DNA of 7,310 bases from Parcubacteria group bacterium GW2011_GWD2_43_10 (GTDB taxonomy: Bacteria; Patescibacteriota; Patescibacteriia; Veblenbacterales; UBA10138). The stretch's first letter is position 1; each line of letters opens with the position of its first letter. The DNA lies in NCBI GenBank assembly GCA_000995845.1, contig LCEZ01000040.1:1-7310 (forward strand), given 5' to 3'. Positions 1 through 5,888 of the stretch are shown piece by piece. A program made the translations under genes and the position numbers. Below the pieces are notes generated by a model. The model was not told where the DNA came from. It did not search any database and saw nothing but the letters and a program-made list of their open reading frames with translations.

Positions 1-62
1 GCTCTGGTGAGAACTAACTTCCAGGCATCGTCCTACCATTAGAGAGAAGGACGTCCGCCTCG
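1..62 (+). ncRNA. Structured RNA segment, possible 3' core of a group I intron in a tRNA gene (partial)
   Basis: Seen: hairpin 4-24 (CTGG, bulged T, GAG, loop AACTAA, CTT, CCAG) is followed by AGGCATCGTCC at 23-33. A second possible helix pairs 29-34 with 48-53, and a third pairs 54-59 with 63-68 around the triloop TCG. Known: group I introns end with a P8 hairpin, then a J8/7 plus P7' stretch close to AAGRYATAGTCC, then P9 and a terminal G before the 3' exon. The hairpin and AGGCA-TCGTCC fit P8, J8/7 and P7' in order, and a tRNA 3' half follows. Inference: the window may begin inside such an intron. The P7 5' strand, P3-P6 and the 5' exon would lie upstream, so this is unproven, and I cannot fix the 3' splice site. 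The alternative is a degenerate tRNA: 30-33/49-52 as D stem, G53 as position 26, 54-68 as an anticodon arm with a 5-base loop, but with no matching acceptor 5' strand. Confidence 0.35.
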
Positions 63-97
63 GGCGGATAATCATGGTTCGAATCCATGTCCCCCAG
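63..97 (+). tRNA. 3' half of a tRNA, Gln-like acceptor (5' half not in the window)
   Basis: Seen: the T arm is canonical at 73-89, with stem CATGG/CCATG around the loop TTCGAAT. It is followed by a 7-base acceptor 3' strand TCCCCCA (90-96) and discriminator G97. The next bases are CTT, so CCA is not encoded and must be added by the CCA-adding enzyme. GGCGG (63-67) then ATAAT would serve as anticodon-stem 3' strand and a 5-base variable loop. The acceptor partner would be TGGGGGA, which together with G73 is typical of tRNA-Gln, but the anticodon is not visible, so the identity is a guess. TGGGGGA does not occur in positions 1-62. The 5' half therefore lies upstream of the window, which implies an intron or other interruption, or this is a tRNA remnant. 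The left boundary at 63 is a model choice. Confidence 0.6.
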
Positions 98-107
98 CTT
101 TGGCGGC

Positions 108-123
108 AATTTTTGCAAAAATT
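108..123. repeat. 16-bp perfect palindrome downstream of the tRNA
   Basis: AATTTTTGCAAAAATT reads identically on both strands. It sits 10 bases after the tRNA discriminator and overlaps the start of the putative proS -35 element. It could be an operator or a weak AT-rich end for the tRNA transcript. It lacks a GC-rich stem, so an ordinary intrinsic terminator is unlikely. Confidence 0.45.
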
Positions 124-151
124 TGAAGTCTAAGCAATAGTTTGATAAGTT
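123..151 (+). promoter_or_regulatory. Putative sigma70-type promoter for proS, leaderless spacing
   Basis: Seen: TTGAAG (123-128; 4 of 6 to TTGACA), a 17-base spacer, and TAAGTT (146-151; 3 of 6 to TATAAT). Six bases separate the hexamer from the proS ATG, so transcription would start at or next to the ATG. The geometry matches the mreB promoter (17-base spacer, 6-base gap). An imperfect dyad TGATAA-GT-TTATCA (143-156) covers the -10 and could be an operator. The hexamers themselves are modest matches. Confidence 0.4.
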
Positions 152-157
152 TATCAT

Positions 158-1408
158 ATGCTGCAATCTGAACTTTTTAGTAAAACTTCACGTACAGTTT
201 CCTCAGATGAGGTTTCGGTTAATGCCCGTCTTTTAACCCAAGGCGGTTTTATTGATAAGCAGATGTCCGGGATCTATTCCTATTTGCCTTTAGGATATTT
301 AGTAGTGAAAAAGATAGAGCAGATTATTAGGGAGGAAATGAATAAAATCGGCGGGCAAGAAATGGTCATGACCGCCATTCAACCCAAAGAGTTGTGGCAA
401 AAAACCAACCGCTGGCAAACGCCAGAGGAAATCATGTTTAAAATAATTGAAGACAAAGGCGAGCCAACTGCCGGCTTAGCCTGGACACACGAGGAACCGG
501 TTACGCAGATCGCCCAGAGGTTTATAAGTTCTTACCGCGATCTACCACGGGCGGTTTATCAATTTCAAACAAAATTCAGGAATGAACCACGGGCCAAAAG
601 CGGGATTATTCGCCTGCGTGAATTTGTCATGAAAGATCTTTATAGTTTTCATGCTAGCCAGGCTGATTTAGATCAATATTATGAAAAAGTTAAGCAGGCT
701 TATCTTAATATTTTCAATCGTTGTGGTTTAAGGGCATTGATAGTTGAAGCCTCCGGTGGCGCTTTTACTAAGCAATATAGCCATGAATTCCAGGTTTTAT
801 CAGAAGCGGGCGAAGACAGCATTATTTATTGCGAGCGCTGTAATTATGCCCAAAATCGTGAGGTGGCTAAGGGTCAGGTTGGTGAAAAATGCCCAGTTTG
901 CGGGCAAGGAAAGCTGGCTGAGGGCAAGAGTGTTGAGGTTGGCAATATTTTTAAATTAGGTACCAAATTTTCAGAAAGTTTAGATTTAATGTTTACTGAT
1001 GAAAAAGGCGAACAGCAGCCGGTAATAATGGCTTCATATGGTATTGGTCCGGGCCGAGTGATGGGCACGATAGTTGAAGTCAGCTATGATCAAGCTGGCA
1101 TAATTTGGCCTGAGTCAGTAGCGCCATATAAATTTAATCTTATTAGGTTAGGTGATGATGTGGCTGTAAATAATTTGGCTGATGGAGTTTATAAAAAATT
1201 GACAGCCGCGGGTATGGAAGTTTTATATGACGATCGGGTAGAGTCAGCTGGAGTTAAATTAAAGGACGCTGACTTGATTGGCATACCCTGGCGATTAGTT
1301 ATCAGTGATAAGTCAGGTAAAAAAATTGAACTTAAGGCCAGAAATTCTAAAGAAACAAAATTGTTAACCTTAGATGAAATTCTGAGCAAGTTTAGTGTTC
1401 GCTCCTAA
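158..1408 (+). CDS. proS: Prolyl-tRNA synthetase (ProRS), bacterial type without the INS editing domain
   Basis: Class II synthetase that activates proline with ATP and charges tRNA-Pro in the cytoplasm. Seen: the N-terminus gives the family pattern GIYSYLPLG (residues 38-46) running into motif 1. Motif 2 is FRNEPR (140-145) followed by REFVMKDLYSF, and motif 3 is YGIGPGR (294-300). The anticodon-binding domain follows from about 325 to 412 (DDR at 358-360, then LIGIPWRLVI). At 416 residues it is much shorter than the ~570 usual for bacterial ProRS. The missing part is the INS domain, which normally lies between motifs 2 and 3 and removes mischarged alanine. Its place holds a compact CxxC (225/228) and CxxC (245/248), probably a zinc site. 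The ATG at 158 fits the family N-terminus but has no Shine-Dalgarno. No terminator separates it from mreB, 38 bases on. Confidence 0.96.
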   Translation: MLQSELFSKTSRTVSSDEVSVNARLLTQGGFIDKQMSGIYSYLPLGYLVVKKIEQIIREEMNKIGGQEMVMTAIQPKELWQKTNRWQTPEEIMFKIIEDKGEPTAGLAWTHEEPVTQIAQRFISSYRDLPRAVYQFQTKFRNEPRAKSGIIRLREFVMKDLYSFHASQADLDQYYEKVKQAYLNIFNRCGLRALIVEASGGAFTKQYSHEFQVLSEAGEDSIIYCERCNYAQNREVAKGQVGEKCPVCGQGKLAEGKSVEVGNIFKLGTKFSESLDLMFTDEKGEQQPVIMASYGIGPGRVMGTIVEVSYDQAGIIWPESVAPYKFNLIRLGDDVAVNNLADGVYKKLTAAGMEVLYDDRVESAGVKLKDADLIGIPWRLVISDKSGKKIELKARNSKETKLLTLDEILSKFSVRS

Positions 1409-1411
1409 CGC

Positions 1412-1440
1412 TGGACAAACAGTTGATGGCTGGTTAAGAT
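1412..1440 (+). promoter_or_regulatory. Putative sigma70-type promoter for the mre operon, leaderless spacing
   Basis: Seen: TGGACA (1412-1417; 5 of 6 to TTGACA), a 17-base spacer, and TAAGAT (1435-1440; 4 of 6 to TATAAT). The mreB ATG begins 7 bases after the hexamer ends, where the first transcribed base is expected. No Shine-Dalgarno lies between. The element begins just after the proS stop codon, so mreB can be expressed independently of proS. Inferred, not demonstrated: the mreB mRNA is leaderless. Confidence 0.5.
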
Positions 1441-1446
1441 AAAATT

Positions 1447-2490
1447 ATGTTTGCTAGTTTACGCGGTCGATTATCACGAGATATTGGCATAGATTTGGGT
1501 ACGGCTAATACCCTTGTTTTTGTAAAAGACAAGGGTATTATTATAAATGAACCTTCGGTGGTTGCGGTTAATACTCGCAGTGATCAAATTGTGGCGGTTG
1601 GTTTAGACGCTCAAAAAATGCTGGGTAAAACACCGGCCCATATTGTGGTAACCAAGCCGCTAGTTGATGGCGTTATTTCTGATTTTGAAGTTACGGAAAA
1701 AATGTTGAAATATTTTATCGATCGGGTTCATCGCGAAAGTTTTGCTCTGGCCCCTCGTCCGCGAGTTGTTATTGGTATTCCTTTAGATGTTACTGAAGTT
1801 GAACGTAAAGCCGTGGAAGATGCGGCCCTATCAGCTGGTGCCCGGGAAGTACTACTAGTGGAAGAGCCAATGGCGGCAGCTTTAGGTGCACGTTTGCCAG
1901 TACGTGAGGCTTCTGGGAATTTGTTGGTGGATATTGGCGGGGGAACCACGGAAGTGGCTGTAATTAGTTTAGGTGGAGTAGTTATGTCCAAATCTATGAG
2001 GGTAGCGGGAGATGAATTAACTGAAGCAATCATTCATTATGCCCGTGAACACACCAATTTACTGATTGGTGAAAGAACGGCCGAGGAAGTGAAAATGAAA
2101 ATTGGCTCAGCTATGCCATTACCCAAGCCCTTAGAGATGAAAATGCGTGGTCGTGACCTAATGACTGGGTTGCCTCGGGAGGTTACAGTAACTGATGCTG
2201 AAATTCGTGAGGCTCTTGGTAAAATATTAAAGATGATGATAGAGAATATTCGCAACACGATTGAGAATACGCCCCCAGAACTGGTGGCGGATATTTATGA
2301 GCGTGGTTTGATTATGACTGGCGGTGGTGCTTTACTCAAAAACCTTGATAAACTTTTTTCCCATGAGTTGGCAATTGCTGTCCAGGTGATAGACGATCCT
2401 TTAACCGCGGTGGTTCGGGGTACGGGTGTAGTTTTAGAGAATGTTGATGGAACCAGAGATTTACTCTTACCATCATCTCAAGCAAAATAA
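1447..2490 (+). CDS. mreB: Rod-shape determining protein MreB (bacterial actin)
   Basis: Actin-fold ATPase that polymerises beneath the inner membrane and steers the elongation machinery. Seen: phosphate-1 motif DLGTANT (residues 16-22), the stretch LLVEEPMAAALGA (136-148) with the catalytic-type glutamate, phosphate-2 motif DIGGGTTEV (162-170), and adenosine motif TGGGALL (291-297). The length of 347 residues is normal for the family. The short basic start MFASLRGRLSRD precedes the first beta strand and could help membrane contact. The ATG is chosen because the actin fold begins within 12 residues and the promoter above points to it; there is no Shine-Dalgarno. It is the first gene of mreB-mreC-mreD-mrdA and is followed by mreC after 14 bases. 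Nothing essential looks missing. Confidence 0.98.
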   Translation: MFASLRGRLSRDIGIDLGTANTLVFVKDKGIIINEPSVVAVNTRSDQIVAVGLDAQKMLGKTPAHIVVTKPLVDGVISDFEVTEKMLKYFIDRVHRESFALAPRPRVVIGIPLDVTEVERKAVEDAALSAGAREVLLVEEPMAAALGARLPVREASGNLLVDIGGGTTEVAVISLGGVVMSKSMRVAGDELTEAIIHYAREHTNLLIGERTAEEVKMKIGSAMPLPKPLEMKMRGRDLMTGLPREVTVTDAEIREALGKILKMMIENIRNTIENTPPELVADIYERGLIMTGGGALLKNLDKLFSHELAIAVQVIDDPLTAVVRGTGVVLENVDGTRDLLLPSSQAK

Positions 2491-2504
2491 CATAATTGTA
2501 TATT

Positions 2505-3323
2505 ATGGGACGCAATGTCAGACGAGTATTAATCATGCTCCTGGGCTTGGTGGTTTTTTTTCTCCTGAGTTTTACTCCATTAGGCCATAGCGTTCAAGGA
2601 ATAATTCAGCCAGTGTTTAAACCAATAGCCCAAACTACTAGAGCTATTGGTAGTTGGCTTGATCAATTTTGGCGCATTTCATCCTTAACTCGTGCCAATG
2701 AATCGTTACAACATCAAGTAGCCGAACTGTCGGCCCGTCAGTCCACAGCCGAAGCGCTTTATCAGGAAAATGATGAGTTGCGCCAAATGTTATTATTACC
2801 AACAATGACTGGGTATGATCGTTTGGCGGTTGAAATTATTGGACAACAAATAGATGAAACTGGCACTTCATATTTAGTTAACCGCGGTAGTAACGATGGT
2901 TTGACGACTGGGTTAGCGGCAGTGGCTGGTACGCCCGGAGTTGGCCAGGATACATCCGGTTTGATTTTAGTTGGTACGATTAATAATGTGGGCAGTACTG
3001 TTTCTAACCTTCATTTAATAACTTCTGGCTCCAGCAAAGTATTGGCTAAATTAGCCCAAGGCTTAGCTGGCCAAAGTTTGGCCGTCGGGGAGTATAATTT
3101 GGCCGTGCGTTTGAAATTTTTGGAAATTGATGAGCAGGTTACTATCGGGGAGGCAGTTGTTACTAGTAATTTAAACAGGCTGATTCCAGCCGGCCTGCTT
3201 CTCGGCACTGTGACAGCGGTAGATAAACAAGAAGGGGCGTTGTTTCAATCAGCGGTGGTGGCCCCGCCAGTGCCATTAGAGCAATTTAGATTCTTATACA
3301 TTTTAAGGCCAGTTAGTCCTTGA
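2505..3323 (+). CDS. mreC: Rod-shape determining protein MreC
   Basis: Bitopic inner-membrane protein that links cytoplasmic MreB to periplasmic PBP2 and activates the RodA-PBP2 synthase. Seen, counting from the ATG at 2505 (272 residues): a short basic cytoplasmic start, one membrane helix at about 8-27 (VLIMLLGLVVFFLLSF), a predicted coiled coil at about 60-97 (ANESLQHQVAELSARQ then YQENDELRQMLLL), and a beta-rich periplasmic part from ~105 with the family pattern of short Gly-rich strands (VNRGSNDGL, IPAGLLLGTV, FRFLYILRP). An in-frame TTG at 2496 would add three residues. The ATG is preferred because it gives the usual Met plus basic residues before the helix, and neither start has a Shine-Dalgarno. 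The stop is TGA followed at once by TAA. mreD starts 4 bases later. Confidence 0.93.
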   Translation: MGRNVRRVLIMLLGLVVFFLLSFTPLGHSVQGIIQPVFKPIAQTTRAIGSWLDQFWRISSLTRANESLQHQVAELSARQSTAEALYQENDELRQMLLLPTMTGYDRLAVEIIGQQIDETGTSYLVNRGSNDGLTTGLAAVAGTPGVGQDTSGLILVGTINNVGSTVSNLHLITSGSSKVLAKLAQGLAGQSLAVGEYNLAVRLKFLEIDEQVTIGEAVVTSNLNRLIPAGLLLGTVTAVDKQEGALFQSAVVAPPVPLEQFRFLYILRPVSP

Positions 3324-3327
3324 TAAC

Positions 3328-3831
3328 ATGAGGCTAATATATTATTTTATCGGCGGTCTTATAGTTTTTATAATCAGGCAAATCCTAGTGCCGTTATTGG
3401 GGCCATTAGCTGATTTAGTTTTAGTTGTGCCGGCTACTTTTTTTTGGTTGTGGCTGGAAGATAATTCTGGTTGGTGGTTATTGATAGTGGCAGCTTGTTT
3501 AGTTGATACTATGTTGGCTCGGGTACTGCCTTTTTATACTTTAGCTAGCCTGACAAGCATAATTATTTATTATGGCTTTATTCTGCCATATTTATCTCAT
3601 AGCTCTACTTTAACTAGTTTTTTTACTTTTATTCTGGCAATCTTGCTTTGGCGTTTGTTTTATATAACCTGGTTAGCTATTGGTTGGTTGGTTGGTGGCC
3701 AGGCTTTACTATTTGAGCAATCATTATTTTGGTCAGGGTTAGCCTGGTTAGGATTAGGTTTAGTTTTACTATTAATAGTTTTAGGATTAAAGCAACTATT
3801 TTGGTTTATTCAGAAAAAAGTAGCTGTTTAA
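3328..3831 (+). CDS. mreD: Probable rod-shape determining protein MreD
   Basis: Small polytopic membrane protein of the elongasome; its exact biochemical role in the family is unsettled. Seen: 167 residues, almost wholly hydrophobic, with about five to six predicted membrane helices (roughly 3-20, 26-43, 47-65, 70-88, 98-120 and 135-158). Short polar turns carry EDNSGWW (44-50) and HSSTL (91-95), and the basic tail is QKKVAV. MreD is poorly conserved, so the call rests on size, topology and its place between mreC and the PBP2 gene, with 4-base gaps on both sides. It is rich in Trp and Leu. Repeated GGTT in the DNA near 3680-3700 simply encodes the Trp-Leu-Val-Gly stretch. The ATG at 3328 is the first possible Met and has no Shine-Dalgarno; translation is probably coupled to mreC. 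Confidence 0.78.
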   Translation: MRLIYYFIGGLIVFIIRQILVPLLGPLADLVLVVPATFFWLWLEDNSGWWLLIVAACLVDTMLARVLPFYTLASLTSIIIYYGFILPYLSHSSTLTSFFTFILAILLWRLFYITWLAIGWLVGGQALLFEQSLFWSGLAWLGLGLVLLLIVLGLKQLFWFIQKKVAV

Positions 3832-3835
3832 AGTT

Positions 3836-5776
3836 ATGCCTAGGCAGACTGATCCGTTTATTATAAAAGAATGGGGCGGCAATATTTCTGATCGTAATGT
3901 GCAAGGTTGGTCCTGGCGTCTATTTGAAGGCACGTCTTTAGGTGAGCCCGGGGTGGGCAGTTTACGGCAGGTAATTAGCCAGCGAGCGCCTCTTATTCTT
4001 ATTTTAGTTTTGGGTTTAGCTTTGGTTTTATTAGCTAGTAGAGTAATTTGGTTGCAAGGTTGGCAAGGAAATTATTGGCGAGGAGTGGCTGAGGGTAACC
4101 GCATTAGAATAGAAACAGTAAATGCCAGCCGTGGCCTAATAGTTGACCGTCAGGGTAAAATTTTAGCCCACAATGTGGCTAGTTTTCGTTTGGTGGCCGT
4201 GCCGGCGGAATTACCACAAGATGAAATCAAAAGAGAAGAATTTTTAACTTCAGTTTTAGCTGATGTACCTACTGAGTTATTATTGCAAGACAATATTACA
4301 CAATTATCACAGCCATCATATTTACCTTTAATTATCGCTTCGTCATTGCCGCACGAGCTGGCTTTAAAGCTCATGACTTTGGTGGGCGAGGGCACAGGTT
4401 TGCGGGTAGAGCCAGCGGCTGAACGTAGATATGATGGGGGTGAGGCTATTGCCCATGTTATTGGTTATGTTGGCCCAGTATCGCCTGAGGAATACAAAGC
4501 CGAGGCAGGGGTATATAAATTGACTGACACTAAAGGTAAGGTTGGTTTAGAAGCGTCTTATGAAACTGTTTTACGTGGACAGCCAGGTGTTAGGCAGGTG
4601 GAAGTTGATGCTAGTGGTTTAGAAAGAAAAATATTTGCGACTAAACCAGCCGTGGCTGGGGCCAAGCTAAAATTAACTATTGATAGCAGTTTGCAGCAAG
4701 TTGCTTATGAATCCTTAAAACGGGCAGTGGTTGCTAATGCAGGCAAGGGTGGCAGTGTAGTAGTATTGAACCCAAACGACGGTTCGGTTTTAGCTTTAGT
4801 TTCTTACCCGAGTTTTGATCTTAATGTTTTTACAATTGAGCGCAGTAGCGAAATTATTAATCAGTTATTAACTGATGATAGTCATCCTTTATTTAATCGC
4901 AGCTTGGGCGGCGAATATCCTTCTGGTTCAACTATAAAGCCGGTGGTAGCCGCCGCGGCTTTGCAAGAGCGGGTAATTACACCCAGTACAACCTTTATGA
5001 GCACAGGAGGGGTTTATGCTGGCCAGCAATTTTTTGCTGATTGGAAAGCTGGCGGACACGGACTTACCAATGTTTATAAAGCCATTGCCGAATCAGTCAA
5101 CACATTTTTTTATTTAATTGGCGGCGGTAGTGATAAAATTACAGGTTTGGGGATTACGCGTTTATCAAATTATTTTAAAAAGTTTGGTTTAGGAAAAATA
5201 ACCGGTATTAATTTATTAGGAGAGCAGTCGGGCTTTGTACCAACGCCACTGTGGAAGCAAGAGGTTATGCAAGATCGTTGGTATAGAGGAGATACTTATA
5301 ATGTTTCTATTGGCCAAGGTAATTTATTGGTTACGCCTCTACAAATGGCCGTGGCTTATTCAGCCTTAGTCACTGACGGCCAATTAGTTAGGCCTTATCT
5401 GGTTGATGATATAATTCTGCCTGACGACCAAGTTAAACAAGAGTCAAAATTATTATATGGAAACGTTGGTTTAAGTGCGCAAACTTTAGCCGTAGTTAAA
5501 CAAGGTATGCGCCAAACTGTTACATTAGGCAGCGCCCGTTCATTATCATCCTTGCCTATATCTGTTGCGGGTAAAACCGGTACGGCTCAAACTGGGCTCA
5601 ATACTAAACCGCATGCTTGGTTTGCGGGTTATGCGCCAGCCGATAAGCCAGAAATAGTGTTAGTTACTATGATAGAATATGGTGGTGAGGGCTCACAGGC
5701 AGCTGTACCAATAGCTAGGGAAATATTCAGCTGGTTTGCTCAGGATAGTGAGAGATTAGGGCTTGACAAAAAATAA
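3836..5776 (+). CDS. mrdA: Penicillin-binding protein 2, elongasome transpeptidase
   Basis: Class B (monofunctional) D,D-transpeptidase that cross-links peptidoglycan strands made by its SEDS partner RodA. It is anchored in the inner membrane and targeted by beta-lactams. Seen: one membrane helix at about 52-73; the dimerisation or pedestal domain from ~90, starting NASRGLIVDRQGKILAHN (96-113); and the transpeptidase domain from ~280. Its three catalytic motifs are intact: SxxK as STIK (365-368, nucleophile S365), SxN as SVN (420-422) and KTGT (580-583). The length of 646 residues is normal. About 50 cytoplasmic residues precede the membrane helix, more than in E. coli PBP2; no internal Met offers a shorter start. 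No Shine-Dalgarno is seen, and it begins 4 bases after mreD. It is called PBP2 rather than PBP3/FtsI because of the mreBCD context. rodA does not follow in this window. Confidence 0.94.
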   Translation: MPRQTDPFIIKEWGGNISDRNVQGWSWRLFEGTSLGEPGVGSLRQVISQRAPLILILVLGLALVLLASRVIWLQGWQGNYWRGVAEGNRIRIETVNASRGLIVDRQGKILAHNVASFRLVAVPAELPQDEIKREEFLTSVLADVPTELLLQDNITQLSQPSYLPLIIASSLPHELALKLMTLVGEGTGLRVEPAAERRYDGGEAIAHVIGYVGPVSPEEYKAEAGVYKLTDTKGKVGLEASYETVLRGQPGVRQVEVDASGLERKIFATKPAVAGAKLKLTIDSSLQQVAYESLKRAVVANAGKGGSVVVLNPNDGSVLALVSYPSFDLNVFTIERSSEIINQLLTDDSHPLFNRSLGGEYPSGSTIKPVVAAAALQERVITPSTTFMSTGGVYAGQQFFADWKAGGHGLTNVYKAIAESVNTFFYLIGGGSDKITGLGITRLSNYFKKFGLGKITGINLLGEQSGFVPTPLWKQEVMQDRWYRGDTYNVSIGQGNLLVTPLQMAVAYSALVTDGQLVRPYLVDDIILPDDQVKQESKLLYGNVGLSAQTLAVVKQGMRQTVTLGSARSLSSLPISVAGKTGTAQTGLNTKPHAWFAGYAPADKPEIVLVTMIEYGGEGSQAAVPIAREIFSWFAQDSERLGLDKK

Positions 5777-5792
5777 GGCGGCGGAGTATCTT
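5763..5792 (+). promoter_or_regulatory. Possible promoter for greA inside the end of mrdA
   Basis: Seen: a perfect TTGACA (5763-5768) within the last codons of mrdA, an 18-base spacer, and TATCTT (5787-5792; 4 of 6 to TATAAT). A start near 5799 would give greA a leader of about 90 bases containing both inverted repeats described below. The -35 could be chance, since it encodes Leu-Asp-Lys. Confidence 0.27.
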
Positions 5793-5820
5793 TATAACTA
5801 AACATAACTAGAAAAGGTTA

Positions 5821-5839
5821 CGTTTGATAGTATCAAACG
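5821..5839. promoter_or_regulatory. Perfect 9-1-9 inverted repeat, operator-like
   Basis: CGTTTGATAGTATCAAACG is a perfect dyad of two 9-base arms around a single G, about 50 bases before greA. Such a symmetric, AT-centred site looks like a binding site for a dimeric regulator. As RNA it would form a 7-bp hairpin with loop TAGTA. The arm GTTTGATA also occurs at 140-147 before proS, but the second arm there has different spacing. No regulator gene is nearby. Confidence 0.45.
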
Positions 5840-5847
5840 ATGCGTAT

Positions 5848-5867
5848 CTGGCTCACACTTGAGCCAG
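5848..5867 (+). terminator. Stem-loop, possible terminator of the mre-mrdA operon
   Basis: CTGGCTCA (5848-5855) pairs perfectly with TGAGCCAG (5860-5867) around the loop CACT: eight pairs, five of them GC. The following CTTCATTATTAATT is AT-rich but not a continuous T run, so termination may be weak. It ends 21 bases before greA and could instead be a structural element of a greA leader. Confidence 0.42.
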
Positions 5868-5888
5868 CTTCATTATTAATTAGTAATT

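Noticed and set aside
1..62. A second tRNA on the minus strand, suggested by D-arm-like TCTAATGGTAGGA on that strand
   Set aside because: Reading on from that D arm on the minus strand gives no anticodon stem, T arm or acceptor pairing.
1..97. tmRNA or T-box leader
   Set aside because: The 3' end does not match the tmRNA end, there is no tag reading frame, and there is no T-box sequence or terminator/antiterminator pair before proS.
96..108. 13-base direct repeat AGCTTTGGCGGCA, also at 6476-6488, as a possible attachment site next to a tRNA
   Set aside because: The second copy lies inside the lysS coding frame, the genes between are housekeeping genes with no integrase, and the repeat is short. 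Chance is the simpler explanation.
3318..3326. TGA-TAA at the end of mreC as a sign of TGA recoding
   Set aside because: TAA follows immediately, so it is uninformative. All other genes are free of in-frame TGA and read normally in the standard code.
3680..3703. GGTT-rich tandem stretch as a repeat or G-quadruplex
   Set aside because: It lies in frame in mreD and encodes a Trp-Leu-Val-Gly membrane segment; the G runs are only two bases.
4150..4395. Minus-strand open frames inside proS, mreB, mrdA, greA and lysS
   Set aside because: They lie opposite genes with clear family motifs, have no family-like sequence or start signals, and are reading-frame shadows.
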